Below the pieces are notes generated by a model. The model saw only the letters and a program-made list of their open reading frames with translations. It had not been told where the DNA came from and searched no databases. A program made the position numbers and the translations under genes. Source: Heterobilharzia americana (taxonomy: Eukaryota > Platyhelminthes > Trematoda > Strigeidida > Schistosomatidae). From it: 64,000 nucleotides of DNA. Positions 24,664-37,415 of the stretch are shown here, piece after piece; position 1 is the first letter of the stretch; each line of letters begins with the position of its first letter. The DNA lies in NCBI GenBank assembly GCA_944470555.2, contig OX104130.1, positions 58,933,491-58,997,490 on the forward strand, written 5' to 3'.

Positions 24664-24849
24664 TTGATATGTCTAACAGGCGGTAAAGTATATTTCATGG
24701 ATAAAATATCTGGGTTGGATCTAAAAACCTTAAGGGATGAAATACTTCCACTCTACTTTGATTTTAGTGATAAAGAAGAGAATGACTACAGCCATTACAG
24801 GAAAATTTTGCCGAAAAATTATCTACTTGGCTTAGTGGTATTTCCATAA
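24664..24849 (+). other. Unrecognised 61-codon open frame
   Basis: The frame begins MICLTGGKVYFMDKISGLDL and has a protein-like composition with charged segments (DFSDKEENDYSHYRK). I do not recognise a family. No splice sites or promoter single it out, so it could be a decayed domesticated or transposon fragment, or chance. Confidence 0.15.
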
Positions 24850-25799
24850 CAAAAGTGTTTACTTTTTGACATGTAAGATATCAAACAGTGTTTTTGAATG
24901 GGTTTACATTAAATCTGGAACGAAAACCTGGGCCATGAAAAAAGTTAAGGCACTAGCTTACATGCCCAAAACAAGACAGTTGGCAAAATACGTTCATTGC
25001 TTTTTTCGAGCTCCTTCGATATAGTGCTACTTCAAAAGACTCATGTCTCTCATATCAACTATTCAAACTATAAATTACACCAAACTACAAAGATAATATT
25101 CAGTAAATAACCCCGGTTTTGTTTTTTAAGGCAAGCTTAGGCCAGTGTTTTCCCATCCATAATGCAAAATAAAAATCTTATAGTAATAATAATAATAATA
25201 AGCACTTTATTCTAGACAGTAACTTTCAGTACGATTTGGGGTTCTCAGTATTATATTTCAAAAAAATTACTTCTTGTACAATAATTTGAAACTAAAAAAC
25301 CGTGAAAGTCGAATAATGTTAACAAAAACAGCATGATAGGCAGTAATAGGTAGTAACTAGTAGTTTTTAAGCCATCATCTGATTTGCATGTTGCTGCACG
25401 TGGGCCAGATAAAAAAACACGCAAAAGCTTGGTGGTGGAGGTTCCTTCATCCAGTAGGAGAATTTACGGATCTACCTATGTGTTCCTGTCTGATATACTG
25501 TTGTGCTTTCAAGGGATAACTGCCATCCACTGCGATGCTTTCTCGTAGTCTTGTTGTTAACCCGTCTAACGACAGGTTAGAGAAATTTTAGGAGTATGTG
25601 AGAGCATGTTTTGCTACCATTTTACATTTAAATGGCTGAAACAAGTTTTTAGAAAAGGAGCAGCTTGAAGAAATATATTCCAGGAAATATTTTTGGCAGG
25701 CTGCTGATTTTCCAGCAGACTAAAAGAAAACAAAAGCCCAAGGTGGAAACAAACCACAAATATGTCAATCATGTTTCTACATATATATGCGTTTTATCA

Positions 25800-25925
25800 A
25801 CTAGGTAACTGATACTGGGTGATGCTTGAAGGTGAAATGAAAATTTGGACCGTGGCAGGATTCAAACCAGCGACCACCAAGTTTCCTGCCCCGGTGCTCT
25901 ACAAACTGATAACTAAGTAATTCTT
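25800..25925 (-). mobile_element. tRNA-derived SINE of a third type
   Basis: On the minus strand a tRNA-like head has ATCAGTTTGTAGAGCACCGG as box A region and GCTGGTTTGAATCCTGCC as box B region. The two are spaced as in a tRNA. The flanks do not form an acceptor stem, so it is not a functional tRNA. The tail (CACCTTCAAGCATCACCCAG) shows no hammerhead core. Confidence 0.55.
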
Positions 25926-27040
25926 ATTTGTCACTTGAATTTTAATCGCATTCACAATGGTTATTACTGATGGTATGAATAGCTTTTACGGCCACTTTTG
26001 CTTTTCTTACCTGTTTTTTTTTAATGTGCTAGTTTCTTGACAAAAACACTGAAAAGAACCGCCGGAATCGTACTGGGTTAGTTAAATATACTGGCTGAAT
26101 ATCTAAGCACAGATTCTGCTTTCATCCTTTTTACTGTATGAAATTTTAACCACCAATCAAAGTTGTTACTAAGAAATACATAGAGATTCAATGGGTGTAT
26201 CAAAGGGAAAAGCTATAGTATAAATGTGTTTTTGAAAGGAAAAACATGTGTCATAATCTGTCATAAATAGTTGTTGCATGTCTAAGTGAAGAGATCGTAT
26301 TTTCTATTTATGCATACTTTGAAATATACATTGTTTTCATCAAATGAATTTATTATGATTTCACAGAATTTCTTACAAATATAAATCAGTCACAGAACCG
26401 ACGGAAATCAAGGTACACTTGAGGACCATATTGTTTAGGTTAGGAGAACCTTAACAATGCAGACTCGTAACTGATCACAAGACTATCAGGTACGCTATCA
26501 TTCACTTTATAAACACTTTCAAAACAGGTAGCAATTTATAAGCCTTGAAAGTGAATAATAATCCCATGTTAATTCATGACTGTCTCCGTAAAATACTCTT
26601 CCTGAAATTTCAGTGAGAAACTATCAACTGTAGGGTCAACCAGGTCGAATGAAAAAATACTGACTCATCAGTGACATTGTATAGGGGTTACACTTTGTTG
26701 TAAGTTATAAGAAGTGGGAACATGAAATGCTACAACATTACTAGATGTTTGGTTGGCACTGTACTCATCTAGAACAATGCCTGCCTTAGTTAGATTCAGT
26801 ATCAGGCTATGGGAGCACCCTAGTCATAACTCTTAAATAAAAATGAGATAACTGTCTATTAATTCTACCTTTCTGAAGAGTGCTGTAGCAGACACCAGTG
26901 CACCAGATTTTAATTCTTAGTCTTAGTTTGAAAAGTGTAAGAAATTCATCAGTATTAAATTTCACACATTTATTTCAAAAACAATTTCAAGGTAATTGAA
27001 TGTCCAGTGAATGTTACTAGCAGGTTAAAACAGAAGGTAA

Positions 27041-30000
27041 ACATGGTTAGCTAGTTCACTAGTTACTAGCCTATCCTAAGCCTGGGGAAAGGGGAAAGGT
27101 TGAGCATAGAGCTAGCAATCCTACCCCCAAAAACCAATCCAATCCCTAAAAAACTTCAAAGCACAAAGAGAATATAAAACATAGAAGCAAACTTATTCCT
27201 CACTGGAATCGGGAAGACGAAATGATGCCGGTTGGTGAAAGCCTTCGGAAAGCCATTCGGTCGACGTGTGTCTTGTCTTCTCTCGATGAAATCGAAAGTA
27301 AACATGGGGACATGGAATGTCAACACTATGTTTGAGGCTAGCTGGCAAGACTGCCCAGATTGCAAAAGAGATGAGGAGGTATTGCATGGAAGTGCTTGGA
27401 ATCTGTGAGGAATCTGCAGATGGAATGGAAATGGACTCTACAAACTGTCAACTGCAGAGTCAGTAATCTACTGCGATACTGTTATCCAAATGGCAACCAA
27501 CAGCACACTGACTTTTTGAGTGGATATCACGATGTCTCCAAGAACATCGAAGGCTCTCTCTCATGCAGCGGACACATATCTCCTCCTACAGGATTATGAC
27601 AGGAGGATGGATTCAAGTGAGAAGGGAGGGAAGTCACAATTATACAATGCTACGCACAAACAAATAATGCAGATGAAGAGAGGAAGCAGGAATTCTACAG
27701 ACAACTGCAATCAGTAATAGACAAGACCCTACCTCAGTTGGCGATGGCGATATCAAAGTTCTAATGGTTGGGTTGACATGAATGCATAACTGGGAGCAGG
27801 AAGAGAACCACAGGAAGAGAACTCATGATGGGTCAAGGAGCGATCGGTGAAATGAATGAGAACGGAGAACTGTTTGCAGACTTCTGTGCATTCAACGATT
27901 TGGTGATTGGAGGCAGTGTGTACAAACACAAGGATATTCACAAAGCGACATGGATTTGACTTCACCCGATGGACACGCTACACTGAAATTCAGATGGGCT
28001 TCATCTCAATCTCAAGAAAGTGAAGACGCACTCAGCCTACTGGACATAAGATCAGATCACGAAGAGGAGCAGATGTATTTACACACCACTCACTGTCTAG
28101 TGCAAGGAACCTACCTGCAAAATCAAGTTGAAAGCCTTCAGAGAAGCTGGTGATGATAGACCACAGTTGAACTCAACCCTCAGAATTGAAACTGAATTGA
28201 AGGACGAAACCGCAAAGCACATCTTCACGTGAGTCAGTCATCAGGAGAAAATGGGAGACAGTGAGCAAATTCCCTGAAGGATCAGGTGTGGAAGAACGCT
28301 GAAACTCTTTGAAAGCCATGTGGAAAGAAACCTGCATAACCGTGCCAGGAAGGAAGAGGAAACAAGACGAGGAGTGGATCTCGTCGGACTCGTGGAAGCT
28401 GATAGAGCAGCCAGAGGAAGATGTTGAAGCGGACGATGAACCAGTGTAGTGCAAGGATGCACAACTAAAAGAGGAACTGAATACAACCTATAAAACACCA
28501 CACTGGATAAAGAAGTGAAGAGGAGTGCATGCAAATACAACAGGCACTTCTGTGACACACTGGCAAGTGGAGCAGAACAGGCTGCTGGCTGGTATGAGAG
28601 ACCTGACAACATTGTATCAAATAACCAGGTTACTATCTGGCAGGGAAGAGATCAACGCAGACGAAATCAGTGAAAGATAGTGAAGGAAAACTAGTTGCCA
28701 AAGATGAAAAACAGAGGAAACGATGAGCTGACCACTTCAAAAAGCTCTTGAATCGACCACCACCACCACCTGCAACCCGTCTAGAAATACTATAAGCAAT
28801 GGCAGAACTACCAGTGAACATAGGCACTCCGACAAGAGCAGAAGTGAAGTCCTGAGTGCCATAAAAATGCTGAAACTTGGGGAAGCAGCAGGACCAGATG
28901 GAATTCCGCCGGAAGCATTGAAAAAGAAGCAGGGACAACAGCGGATGTGCTCACACCACTACTGCAAAAGGTTTGGAAGGAAGGAAAATTACCTGCAGAC
29001 TGGAAAAAGGGCTACCTCTTCAAACTCTCAAAGAAGGAAGATATAAGCCTTGCAAGAACTGGCATGGAATCATGCGCCTGTCCACCCAAAGCATGCAAAA
29101 TATTATGCCGCACCATCCTTGAGAGAATAAAAGATGCGCTGGATTCAAAACTACGACCAGAACAGGCTGCATTCTCGAAGTACCAATCATGTGCGCATCA
29201 ACTTGCAACGCTACGCTACGCATCATCATAGAACAGAGCAGAGAATAGCAGTCAATTGGATCTTTACCTCAACTCCATCAACCTTATTCAACAACTGTAT
29301 GAAGAAGCCACAGGCCAAGTGATTGACAATGGAAAGCACAGTGAAGCCTTTGAAGCGAAGATAAGAGTAAGACAAGGCTGCCACCCACCATCACCGATGA
29401 TCTTCCTGATTGTGGACAACTGGATCATGCAATGAACCATGAGCAGCAAGAAGATGGGCGTACGCTGATTGACGATGAGAAGACCCTAGAAGATTTGGGT
29501 TTCACCGGTGATAATGATTTATGTCTAATGTCTTGTTGCACAAACTACAGGCGAAAGCTAACAAGTTGACAGAAGAGGGAGGGCAGCAAACACGAAACTT
29601 CAAGTGAATGTGGAGAAGACGGAGGTGATGAAGATACTCAACCAAAAACAACAAGCTCCAATCACCATCAACGGGAGAAACTTAAAGGAAGTAGTCTCTT
29701 TCACCTACCTACCTAGACAGGGCAGCATCGTTTCAACTACAGGCGGCATAGACGAGAATGTCATAACCAGGATCGGAAAAGCAAAATAGGCATTCATCAT
29801 CCTGAAACCAGTGTGGAGATCTACTGCACTCAGTGCAAAGAACAAGATTCGGATTTTCAACACCAATTCAGTCAAGTCAGTGCTGCTATATGGTTCAGAA
29901 GTTTGGAGCATCACGAAAAGCATTTGCAACAAACTACAGACATTCATCAACAGCTATCTGCCTACGCTCACTCGATACTGAAGATCAGATCAGAAGGCCA

Positions 30001-30345
30001 GAAAGAATACGCAACAAGGAACTCTGGGATTGAACTAACCAAGAACCTATCATCCAACAAATATGCAGAAGAAAGTGGAGATGGATTGGGCATGCACTGA
30101 GAAGACTATTTGGAGACACCACGCTCCAGGCCAGGCCCTCGAGTGGAATCCAAAGGGGAAACGACGAGTTGGGCATCTGAGACGAGGGTGACATGGAGGA
30201 GATGGAGTGAGGAAGAAATGAAAGGTTGTGGGTAATCGTGGAGAGAGGTTGAGGAGACCTCAGAGAAGAGAGTGTAATGGAGGCGTGCTACTAAAGCTCT
30301 ATATTCCCTACGTTCCACGCAGGGAAAAATAGTCATAATAAGTGT
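27041..30345 (+). mobile_element. RTE-clade LINE, near full length, heavily decayed
   Basis: The 5' part (CTAGTTCACTAGTTACTAGC) matches the start of the copy at 60.2 kb. An apurinic-type endonuclease begins near 27291 (KSKVNMGTWNVNTMFE), but frames shift after about 20 codons. Later pieces include FCAFNDLVIGG, then an RT segment at 28947-29231 (LPADWKKGYLFKLSKKEDIS, LDSKLRPEQAAF). A palm remnant follows at 29604-29789 (TEVMKILNQKQQAPITINGR). The C-terminus is disrupted. Multiple stops and frameshifts make it a dead copy. The 3' end near 30345 keeps only a short ATAATA tail. I found no convincing target-site duplication. It lies antisense to the host gene. Confidence 0.85.
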
Positions 30346-30861
30346 TCAGAGGTGATTTTTCCAAATAGATTCTTATGAATGGTCTAGGAAGTTCAACCCG
30401 ATGGCCGCCTGCTTAAACTTTAGGCTATCGAAAACTTTCTACGGAATATATTTCATCAAATTCATACCGTTTACTTTGTTTTTATCTTATAAGCATGTTT
30501 TTGAAACGCGTCAAGTACTCTAGATCACTTTTGAAATGATTTCAAACTGCAACTTTTTAAAGAGCAAAACAAAGAATAGACAACATAATGGTAAGAGATG
30601 GGCTTATAAACATTCAGAAATACAGTATATTACTATTTCTTGGATAGTTATACCGAATCGCAGATTTTGGTACTGGCTAAATCGACTACCACCACCAAAA
30701 TTACCCCGATATTCTATGCAATCACCAGTTCATACCAGAGGCTAATGTAATACCAGGTAACTGTTTCACATTGTGGATTTTATTACTGTTATTATTACAA
30801 TTATTCAAATGCAATGATTATTTCCCCTAAAGATTTTGTGCAAGGAATGATCCTAATGATG

Positions 30862-31040
30862 GATCGTGGCTAGCAGTGGTATCCAGGATGCGCAACTCGT
30901 CCTGTTTGGGACTCGTCAGCTCGATATATCTGCTTCCCAGTGAGTGATGTTGTTCCCACCTGGATTGGGACTCGGTAGCTACCGCTTCAAACGCCAGTGC
31001 GTTATCCACTACACCACCGAGCCACGATAGCCACTTCTTG
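30862..31040 (-). mobile_element. SM-alpha-like SINE, left half of a head-to-head pair
   Basis: Minus-strand copy with tRNA-like head (TGGCTCGGTGGTGTAGTGGA, box B-like GAGTCCCAATCC) and hammerhead at 30876-30950. CUGACGA and stem II GUCC/GGAC are intact, but the GAAA box reads GAGT, which should abolish cleavage. It faces a closely similar plus-strand copy, making a long imperfect palindrome centred near 31065. Confidence 0.8.
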
Positions 31041-31425
31041 TGTGACGGGACCTATCAATTCGGTCCAATCAACGACGGTATCATATAAAAACAATTATAC
31101 TAAAAACTATACCCGTTGCACAAGAAGTGGCTGTCGTGGCTTGGTGGTGTAGTGGACAACACACTGGCGTTTGAAGCAATCGCTACCGAGTCCCAATCCA
31201 GGTGGGAACGACATCACTCACTGGGAAGCAGATACATCGAGCTGACGAGTCCGAAATAGGGCGAGATGCGCATCCTGGATACCACTGCTAACTACGATCC
31301 ACCATTAACATAATTAGAACCCTGACAATATCGAGGCATCCGCACAAGTGCCTATATGCCAATAAAGACCGATCAATTTGGTCCAATCAACGACGGTACC
31401 ATATAAAAACATTTATACTAAAAGG
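31041..31425 (+). mobile_element. SM-alpha-like SINE, right half of a head-to-head pair
   Basis: Plus-strand copy with linker (CCAATCAACGACGGTATCAT), tRNA-like head, body, hammerhead at 31222-31300 and the start of a further linker after it, so it is more than one unit long. The core reads CTGACGAGTCCGAAATAGGG then CGAGATGCG: GAAA has become GAGA, as in the 21.4 kb copy. Confidence 0.8.
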
Positions 31426-32107
31426 AATGATCTTGTTGAATAATTCACTGCATGTTGAGAACTGCATACTGTGCCATCAGTCTTGTTTGGAATGAATCTA
31501 TTATTATTGTTATTGTTTATCTCTGGAACATTCGATAGCTTTTTCAATTTGTAGTATACTATGTAAGCTAACCGGTTAGATTCTTTGAGGTTTATATTCT
31601 CCATGCACATATCTTTTCCGATAATCACTGAGGAAAAAATTTAGACTTAGAACTGTCAACTCTTGTTTTTTAACGCTAAAATCACGTTTTTAAAATCAGA
31701 TCTTATTCCTTTCTTTTTCCAAAGGCTATAGTAAAGATGATTGAAAACGAGATTTGGATGTGCGAAATGAGTCTAATCTATCACTCCTTCTCCATTAAAA
31801 TATATGCACTTCAGTGGTCTTTTTATCCGAATATTTTCTTCCTAACACGTTTATACTATATAATATCAGTCCCTACTAATATACTTCCCTGCCTTTTTTA
31901 TGTACCTGATTTATGTCCCTTCACAAGTATATAGATAATTGTGTATATAGTTATATACAAATAGCGATCTTCATTTTGCACGTTCATTTAATCACTGTCC
32001 AGACAAGTTCATTCATACTTATCTGGTCGGTTGACAGCTCTGTTTTCATATTCACCCTCCTATAATCTCCAATTAGTTCATGATTTTATAGTGACGATCG
32101 CCAGCGC

Positions 32108-32437
32108 CTAACAGTGGAATCCAGGTCATACGTTTCGTCCTATTTGCGAATCGTCAGTTGGATCTAGCCACCTCCCAGTAAGCCATGTTATCTCTACCAA
32201 GACTCGAAAGCGTAACCGAACACTTCAAACCACAGGGCATCATCCACCATATCACCGAGTCCGGATAGCCACTCCTTGTGTGAAGGGCACAGTTCCCACT
32301 TTACTGTTTGATTGACTAGACCGTAGCCACCTGTCTCTGTTGGCATATGGGCTCAAGTGCGAATGCCTCAATATTGCCTGTATTTTCAATTTTATATCAT
32401 TGATGGATAGTAGCTAGCAGTGGAATCCAGGACGCGT
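32108..32437 (-). mobile_element. SM-alpha-like SINE, minus-strand partial tandem
   Basis: From right to left it holds the last 25 bases of one unit (32414-32437), a linker, a tRNA-like head and a second unit's hammerhead (32108-32175). The hammerhead keeps CUGACGA and GAAA, but stem II pairs poorly (TTCG against GGAC) and the cleavage triplet reads GAC, so A15.1-U16.1 is lost. The right-hand unit stops at the hammerhead cleavage region, where a plus-strand copy begins. Confidence 0.7.
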
Positions 32438-32632
32438 TGGGAGGCAGATACATGCACCTGAAGAGTCCAAAACAAAGATAAAACATGCGTCCTGGATTCT
32501 ACTGCTAGCCACTTTCAATAATTACTATAAAGCTAAAACTACTGCTTATATCGCGGCATCTGCATAGGAGCCTACATGCCAATGGAAACCGATCAGTTAA
32601 GTCCAATCAACGATGGGATAATTCAAGCACCA
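32438..32632 (+). mobile_element. SM-alpha-like SINE, plus-strand copy starting inside the hammerhead
   Basis: It starts with the 5' strand of stem I (GGGAGGCAGATACATGCACC). CTGAAGAGTCC follows, then a disturbed stem II and AAAACATGCGTCCTGGATTC. G12 of the GAAA box is lost while the GUC triplet remains. The linker follows (CCAATGGAAACCGATCAGTT). The element ends within five bases of the 515-base repeat copy at 32637. Confidence 0.7.
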
Positions 32633-32636
32633 ACAT

Positions 32637-33152
32637 TGATTTGTTTATAATTACGACTAGTGGTTCTACTGAACTATATAGAGTTTACATATAGATTGGA
32701 AAGACTTAAGGAAGTAGTAAGAAAATTCAACAAAAACAGCTGTGAGATTGATAAATAGATTAGAAAAGTAATAATATTTGAATGGTGTTCGAATTCCTAC
32801 CAGATTTTCAGTAAAGTCTGAATCCTTACAAAAATCTATTTCAGTTGTCGAGTATTCAGCCCTGCCCAATCCGGGATCGGGAGATGTGTAGCTACTTGAT
32901 TTTTTTTAGCGTACTAACTGTCTAGTCATTTTTCTTTTTTTGGCAGGCCAATGTAATTTTCAGACATTGATTAGTGATTAAGAGATATGAATATGGAGGT
33001 ATACTTTAATAGTTGAGAATGACCTGGAATTTAGTTGAATTCAATGAGTCAGTTAACAGTCACTTTATTTTAATCAGACGATGGATTATCGTCATTTGCA
33101 ATCTGAATGTTTGAGTAGCTATAATTTGACTTTTTAAAGGGAATAATTTATA
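32637..33152 (-). repeat. 515-base unclassified repeat, copy 2
   Basis: This is the reverse complement of 12801-13312 with scattered substitutions. It contains the shared segment TCCCGATCCCGGATT on the minus strand. The end that touches a SINE here is the same end that touches a SINE in copy 1. Confidence 0.8.
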
Positions 33153-34560
33153 CGTTAAACGTCAACTCATAGAATCTCCAGGATTCTAAGAAATAAAAAT
33201 AAACATGAGTTAGATACCTATGATTCGATAAAGAACAGATAATTCGAGTTAATATATGATTCGATGGACATAAACAAAGAAGGAGAACATAAATGGATTT
33301 GCCCCAAACTTAATATGTTGGTTCACTTAAATAACAGTGACAGTGCATGCATTGTTCATCCATACAAGTGTCACAAACATGCAAATTAACTTTGCTACTG
33401 AAATTCTCATGTTCATTTCTATTTTTATTGCCTTATAAAATGCGTCACTTCTACATGAGGTAAACACTTATGAAGTCACCTAGCTTGTTGATGAAATTTT
33501 CAAGAACAAACCTCAAAGGTTGGAAAACACCAAAAAATTGCCATCAGTAACTGCTGCAGTAAATAAGATATTTGTGGATATTCAAATGCCGTGCTTATAC
33601 ATTAAGAGGACTGATCCCATTGATGTCTCTTATTGGCAAAGAACACCAAAGAGTTCGATTGGAACCCCTTATGACAAACACTAAGCACGAAAGTTCATGA
33701 TTTTGTCCGCTTGTCTCCAAATAATTGTCTTTTGTGTTCTTTAGATTCTCGTGTATGCATGTGGTAAATAAAAATTACGGACAAAACTTTGAAGAGGGTT
33801 TTCAATATCTCTTTTTGTTTTCTTTTCGATGGGCGAATTCAAAGTTAGTCAAAGTTCAACACATGCAACACTTTTCCCCAAGATTTATGATAAATCAATT
33901 TCAAGTAATACTAAGTCGAACATAAAGTTTCAACAGGATTCATTTTCAAGGCTACATATCCATACACTGTGGTGTTTTCACAAGCTAATTTCAGTCAAAC
34001 AACCATTGAAGAATAGATAATGTAGACTAACTTTTTAATTTCATCAATAAACCTATTTGCCCTACTAATTTATGTTTGATTATGGAATTTAACAAAGAAT
34101 ATTGAAGCTTGTTTGTGACACGACAAACTTTGAGGAACACTATTATCCTCAAATGTTATGTGTGGTTTTCACCATCACAAAGCATCACATTGCTTGTATG
34201 ACATAAAGTTGTGTTGACAGATACCCTCAGGCAAGAAAGTGGTGGAAAATATTCTTTGAAATACGATATCTGGACAACTCAAAGGAACTTAAGGATTCTT
34301 ATATTAGATTATGTATTTTGACATGAAAGCAAGAAGTGCAACACTTAGGAGCGGAGGCGTCTTAAATAAGGGTACATATTTTGATATTCAAAAGTGAGAC
34401 AAAGTCATGAAATCAGGGTTCAGTACTGGGATACATTTTGTGTTTTTGCCGCTGATGATTCCTGGAACTGGACGAAATATATTAAGCCTTCGCTTATCTA
34501 CACTTCTCGTTCTGAAATTGTGGAGAATATTTGTAGCTTACGTGAATGGTCTTGGTTGTA
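33153..34560. other. Intronic sequence without recognisable content
   Basis: Only short frames of random composition are present, with no repeat or RNA that I can recognise. Confidence 0.45.
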
Positions 34561-34562
34561 AT

Positions 34563-34727
34563 GTGTCCTCTGAGCTAGGTTGTTTACTAGTGAAGCTTTC
34601 ATCATCTTTCTAGACGATATCATCAGCACTCACTTCGGTATGAAGTACTACTTCGTACTGAAGTTAGTGCTGATGATATCGTCTAGAAAGATGATGAAAG
34701 CTTCACTATTAAACAACCTAGCTCACA
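34563..34727. repeat. Long near-perfect palindrome, arms about 80 bases
   Basis: The left arm (GAGCTAGGTTGTTTACTAGT and onward through TAGACGATATCATCAGCACT) is repeated inverted in the right arm with about five differences. Almost no spacer is left: the arms meet around GAAGTACTACTTCG. A single-copy relative lies at 23.47 kb. The RNA would form a hairpin of about 80 pairs. Confidence 0.9.
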
Positions 34728-37154
34728 GAACACAATACAAACAAGACACTTTTCATTCAGATTATATTCTCTAGAATATCTGTCATCTACAGTTCTAGAA
34801 TATGACAGTTTTAATTAATAATCATCAATATCTGAAAATTTGTTCAATCAGATTCTAGCATATGAGAATATGTTAGTAGAATAATGAATTCATGAAATAT
34901 CCCGTTTCATTCATTGTAATTTTATGTTTTTCTGCAAATAACTAGCGTGAACTATAAAGAAACAGTTCAAGCGAAATACTGTGTGTAGCCTCTGGTATGC
35001 ATCTCATGTAAAAGTGGATAGTTGTCCAGCAAACACTTACTCTTACTTTCGTGATTTTAAAAACATGGAAGAAGTATAACGGGTTATTTCAAGCTTCCAA
35101 CGCAATTGGCTCCTAACGTTCATAGTCGAAATCTAGTATCAACCAGGAAATTTGAACCCTTATCTCTTTATGTTAAAGCCAAACGAGCTAGTAACACTAT
35201 GAGTGACTGGTGAAGTGGTTGATTATGCAACTCAGCTAGTCATTACTCAGTAGCTAAAATAACTGCCAAGCTTGGTGGGACCTTCAGGCTGGCTTGTAGC
35301 TTGACTGAATTTTCCTAGCTGTCGGTGTTCTTCTACAAGACATTACACAGTTTCAGTCGGCTAGTACATTATTTAATGCGACTTTTGGACTATTTCTCAA
35401 AGAAGTCATTTGAGATAGTCTATCATCAAGCTTGTTTCCATTTTGAATTACATCAAGATAACTGTTCGTACTTTTCGTACTAAGGGAAAAATTGTTTGAC
35501 TATCTGAAGCTTTGTATTTCTGTCATAAATAAAAAAGGTATGTTGTAACTTTGTCTAGCGTGTTCAGGATAATGATATTTTCTTCATCTACTACTAAAAC
35601 GTTTAATTATTAAGATTCATATGTAGGTGATAATACAGAATAGTCGAAATATGATTTCCACAAAACCCATGTCAAATGTTAGATACATTATCTACTCTTA
35701 TCAATGATTAGCGGATACTTTGGTGATATCCTATAAAGAGATTTTATTAACAGAGTAAGTTTTACAAAGTAATTTTCTAGAGGGAAGTCAAAAGTACACC
35801 ATTTATATTCACTAACTTATCTTTACATATGGAACGTTTTATTTTCCTTCTTTTCTATATAAGACTAAAAATGTGCATACTAGTACAATTGCACTTCAAT
35901 TAACATAGAATTATGATTAACTGACGCTTTTTTTTCCGCTGAAGACAACTGTTTCTAGCATCCGCTTAATTCCCTAGTTTTTTTTTCATAAGAACAGAGA
36001 ATTTCATTTTCATACACTTTGTGCCCTTGATAATTCATTCGTTCTGTATTTATTTGTACCTTTATGACAATATGTGCATTTTCTCATTTGTGTACGAAAT
36101 GAATACTTTAGAAAAGTAGATACTTGAACAAAAACATTAACGATGATATTTCATGTTTGACAATGACCAGTCAACAATGTAGGTGTCTAGCAATGTATTC
36201 TACAATAATCAGATAACTTCTGAACAAAAATTATCTAAATCTTGACAGATGCAATATAAATATCACTACTTTGTTTTACTCTTTCCAAAAAAGTTATACT
36301 TAGTTGTATTGCATTCTACCCTGGGAAGTTGGACAAAAAAAAGGGAACAATATCATAATCACCATGAATTTGCCATTAATTTTCTGTACTGAAAGGCATA
36401 CTCTTACATGAGGTTTTCTGAAAGGTGAACGAAACAAACTGAATTTGACTTATACGTGTATTGAATAGTCGGAGAAACTCTTTTAGATGAAAGTGTGCTG
36501 AAACATTAGTTGAAAAACCCAGATATTTTCATATTTGCACAATGGAGAAAACATGCATAAACAGATCAATAAAGGTATTCAAATAAAAACGTTGTATTAA
36601 CAAAAAAAATTGAATCGACTATATTTTCAAACCTGCCCTTAGTTTTATAGCATATAACTGACTATAATCTTTAGTATGATCACAGATAAGTAAGACCAGA
36701 CGAGGTGAATTATATGCACCAATCGAAATAACCATAGATTTGTATACCACTGTGGATAATAGATATTATATTTTGTTGATATTAAATGTCAGGTAGCAAG
36801 AACTAAAGTTGGACAGGTCTGACATTCAAGTTAATTCTGTAGTTGTCGTCATACAGCTACAAATTCATGGATTTTATACGATAAGAAATGGTGGATAAAA
36901 AGAGAGAAGTAGTTTCAAACTCAGGTGAGATAGTCACTGAAGTCTTTTCAAAGTTTCAGCTTTTCATTCAATAATAAAAACTGAATCTGTATGTTTTTAA
37001 ATTATCTCCAAGTTACTTGCAATAACTGATTTCCGATACGTGAAAAGAGGTAACATACGTTTAGATAAAAATAGAACTCTTAAGTTGTCTATTCCATTCT
37101 GTAGATAGGGCTTTTGAGTAACCCGTTGTCTCGTGGAACCAACAACTTACGAAC

Positions 37155-37415
37155 TGAATTTAGGGGGTTCGTGGGGATTTGGAGATTTTGTCACCACGGA
37201 ATGATATTATTTAGAGGAATATTGGAAACCTGAGAGCTGTTTTGTCCTAGTATAAGACTCCTCAACAGTGCACACCCACGACCCCACCGGAGGTCGAACC
37301 CGTGACCTTCAGGTCCCGTGGCTAACACGTAACCATTGAGCCACTGGGTTAGAATCCAGGGGTTAATATTTCCGATTTCTGTCAGTTGAAGACATAGAGC
37401 GACCGCCACCCAATT
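37155..37415 (-). mobile_element. Second-family tRNA-headed SINE with hammerhead-like tail
   Basis: On the minus strand it begins with TTGGGTGGCGGTCGCTCTAT. Next comes a tRNA-like head (CCCAGTGGCTCAATGGTTAC, box B GGGTTCGACCTCC), then a hammerhead-like segment at 37232-37292 (TTGAGGAGTCTTATACTAGG then ACAAAACAGCTCTC). Two core positions are lost (C3 to U, G12 to A). Direct repeats of about 34 bases, with mismatches, occur at 37155-37190 and 37531-37564. A plus-strand fragment related to the 42.4 kb copy lies between at about 37450-37520. Confidence 0.65.

Noticed and set aside
28173..28938. Several minus-strand frames of 90-120 codons
   Set aside because: They are antisense shadows of the decayed RTE element that reads on the plus strand.
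35140..35205. tRNA-like boxes on the minus strand
   Set aside because: Weak box A and box B resemblance only, with no other copy in the window to support a SINE call.
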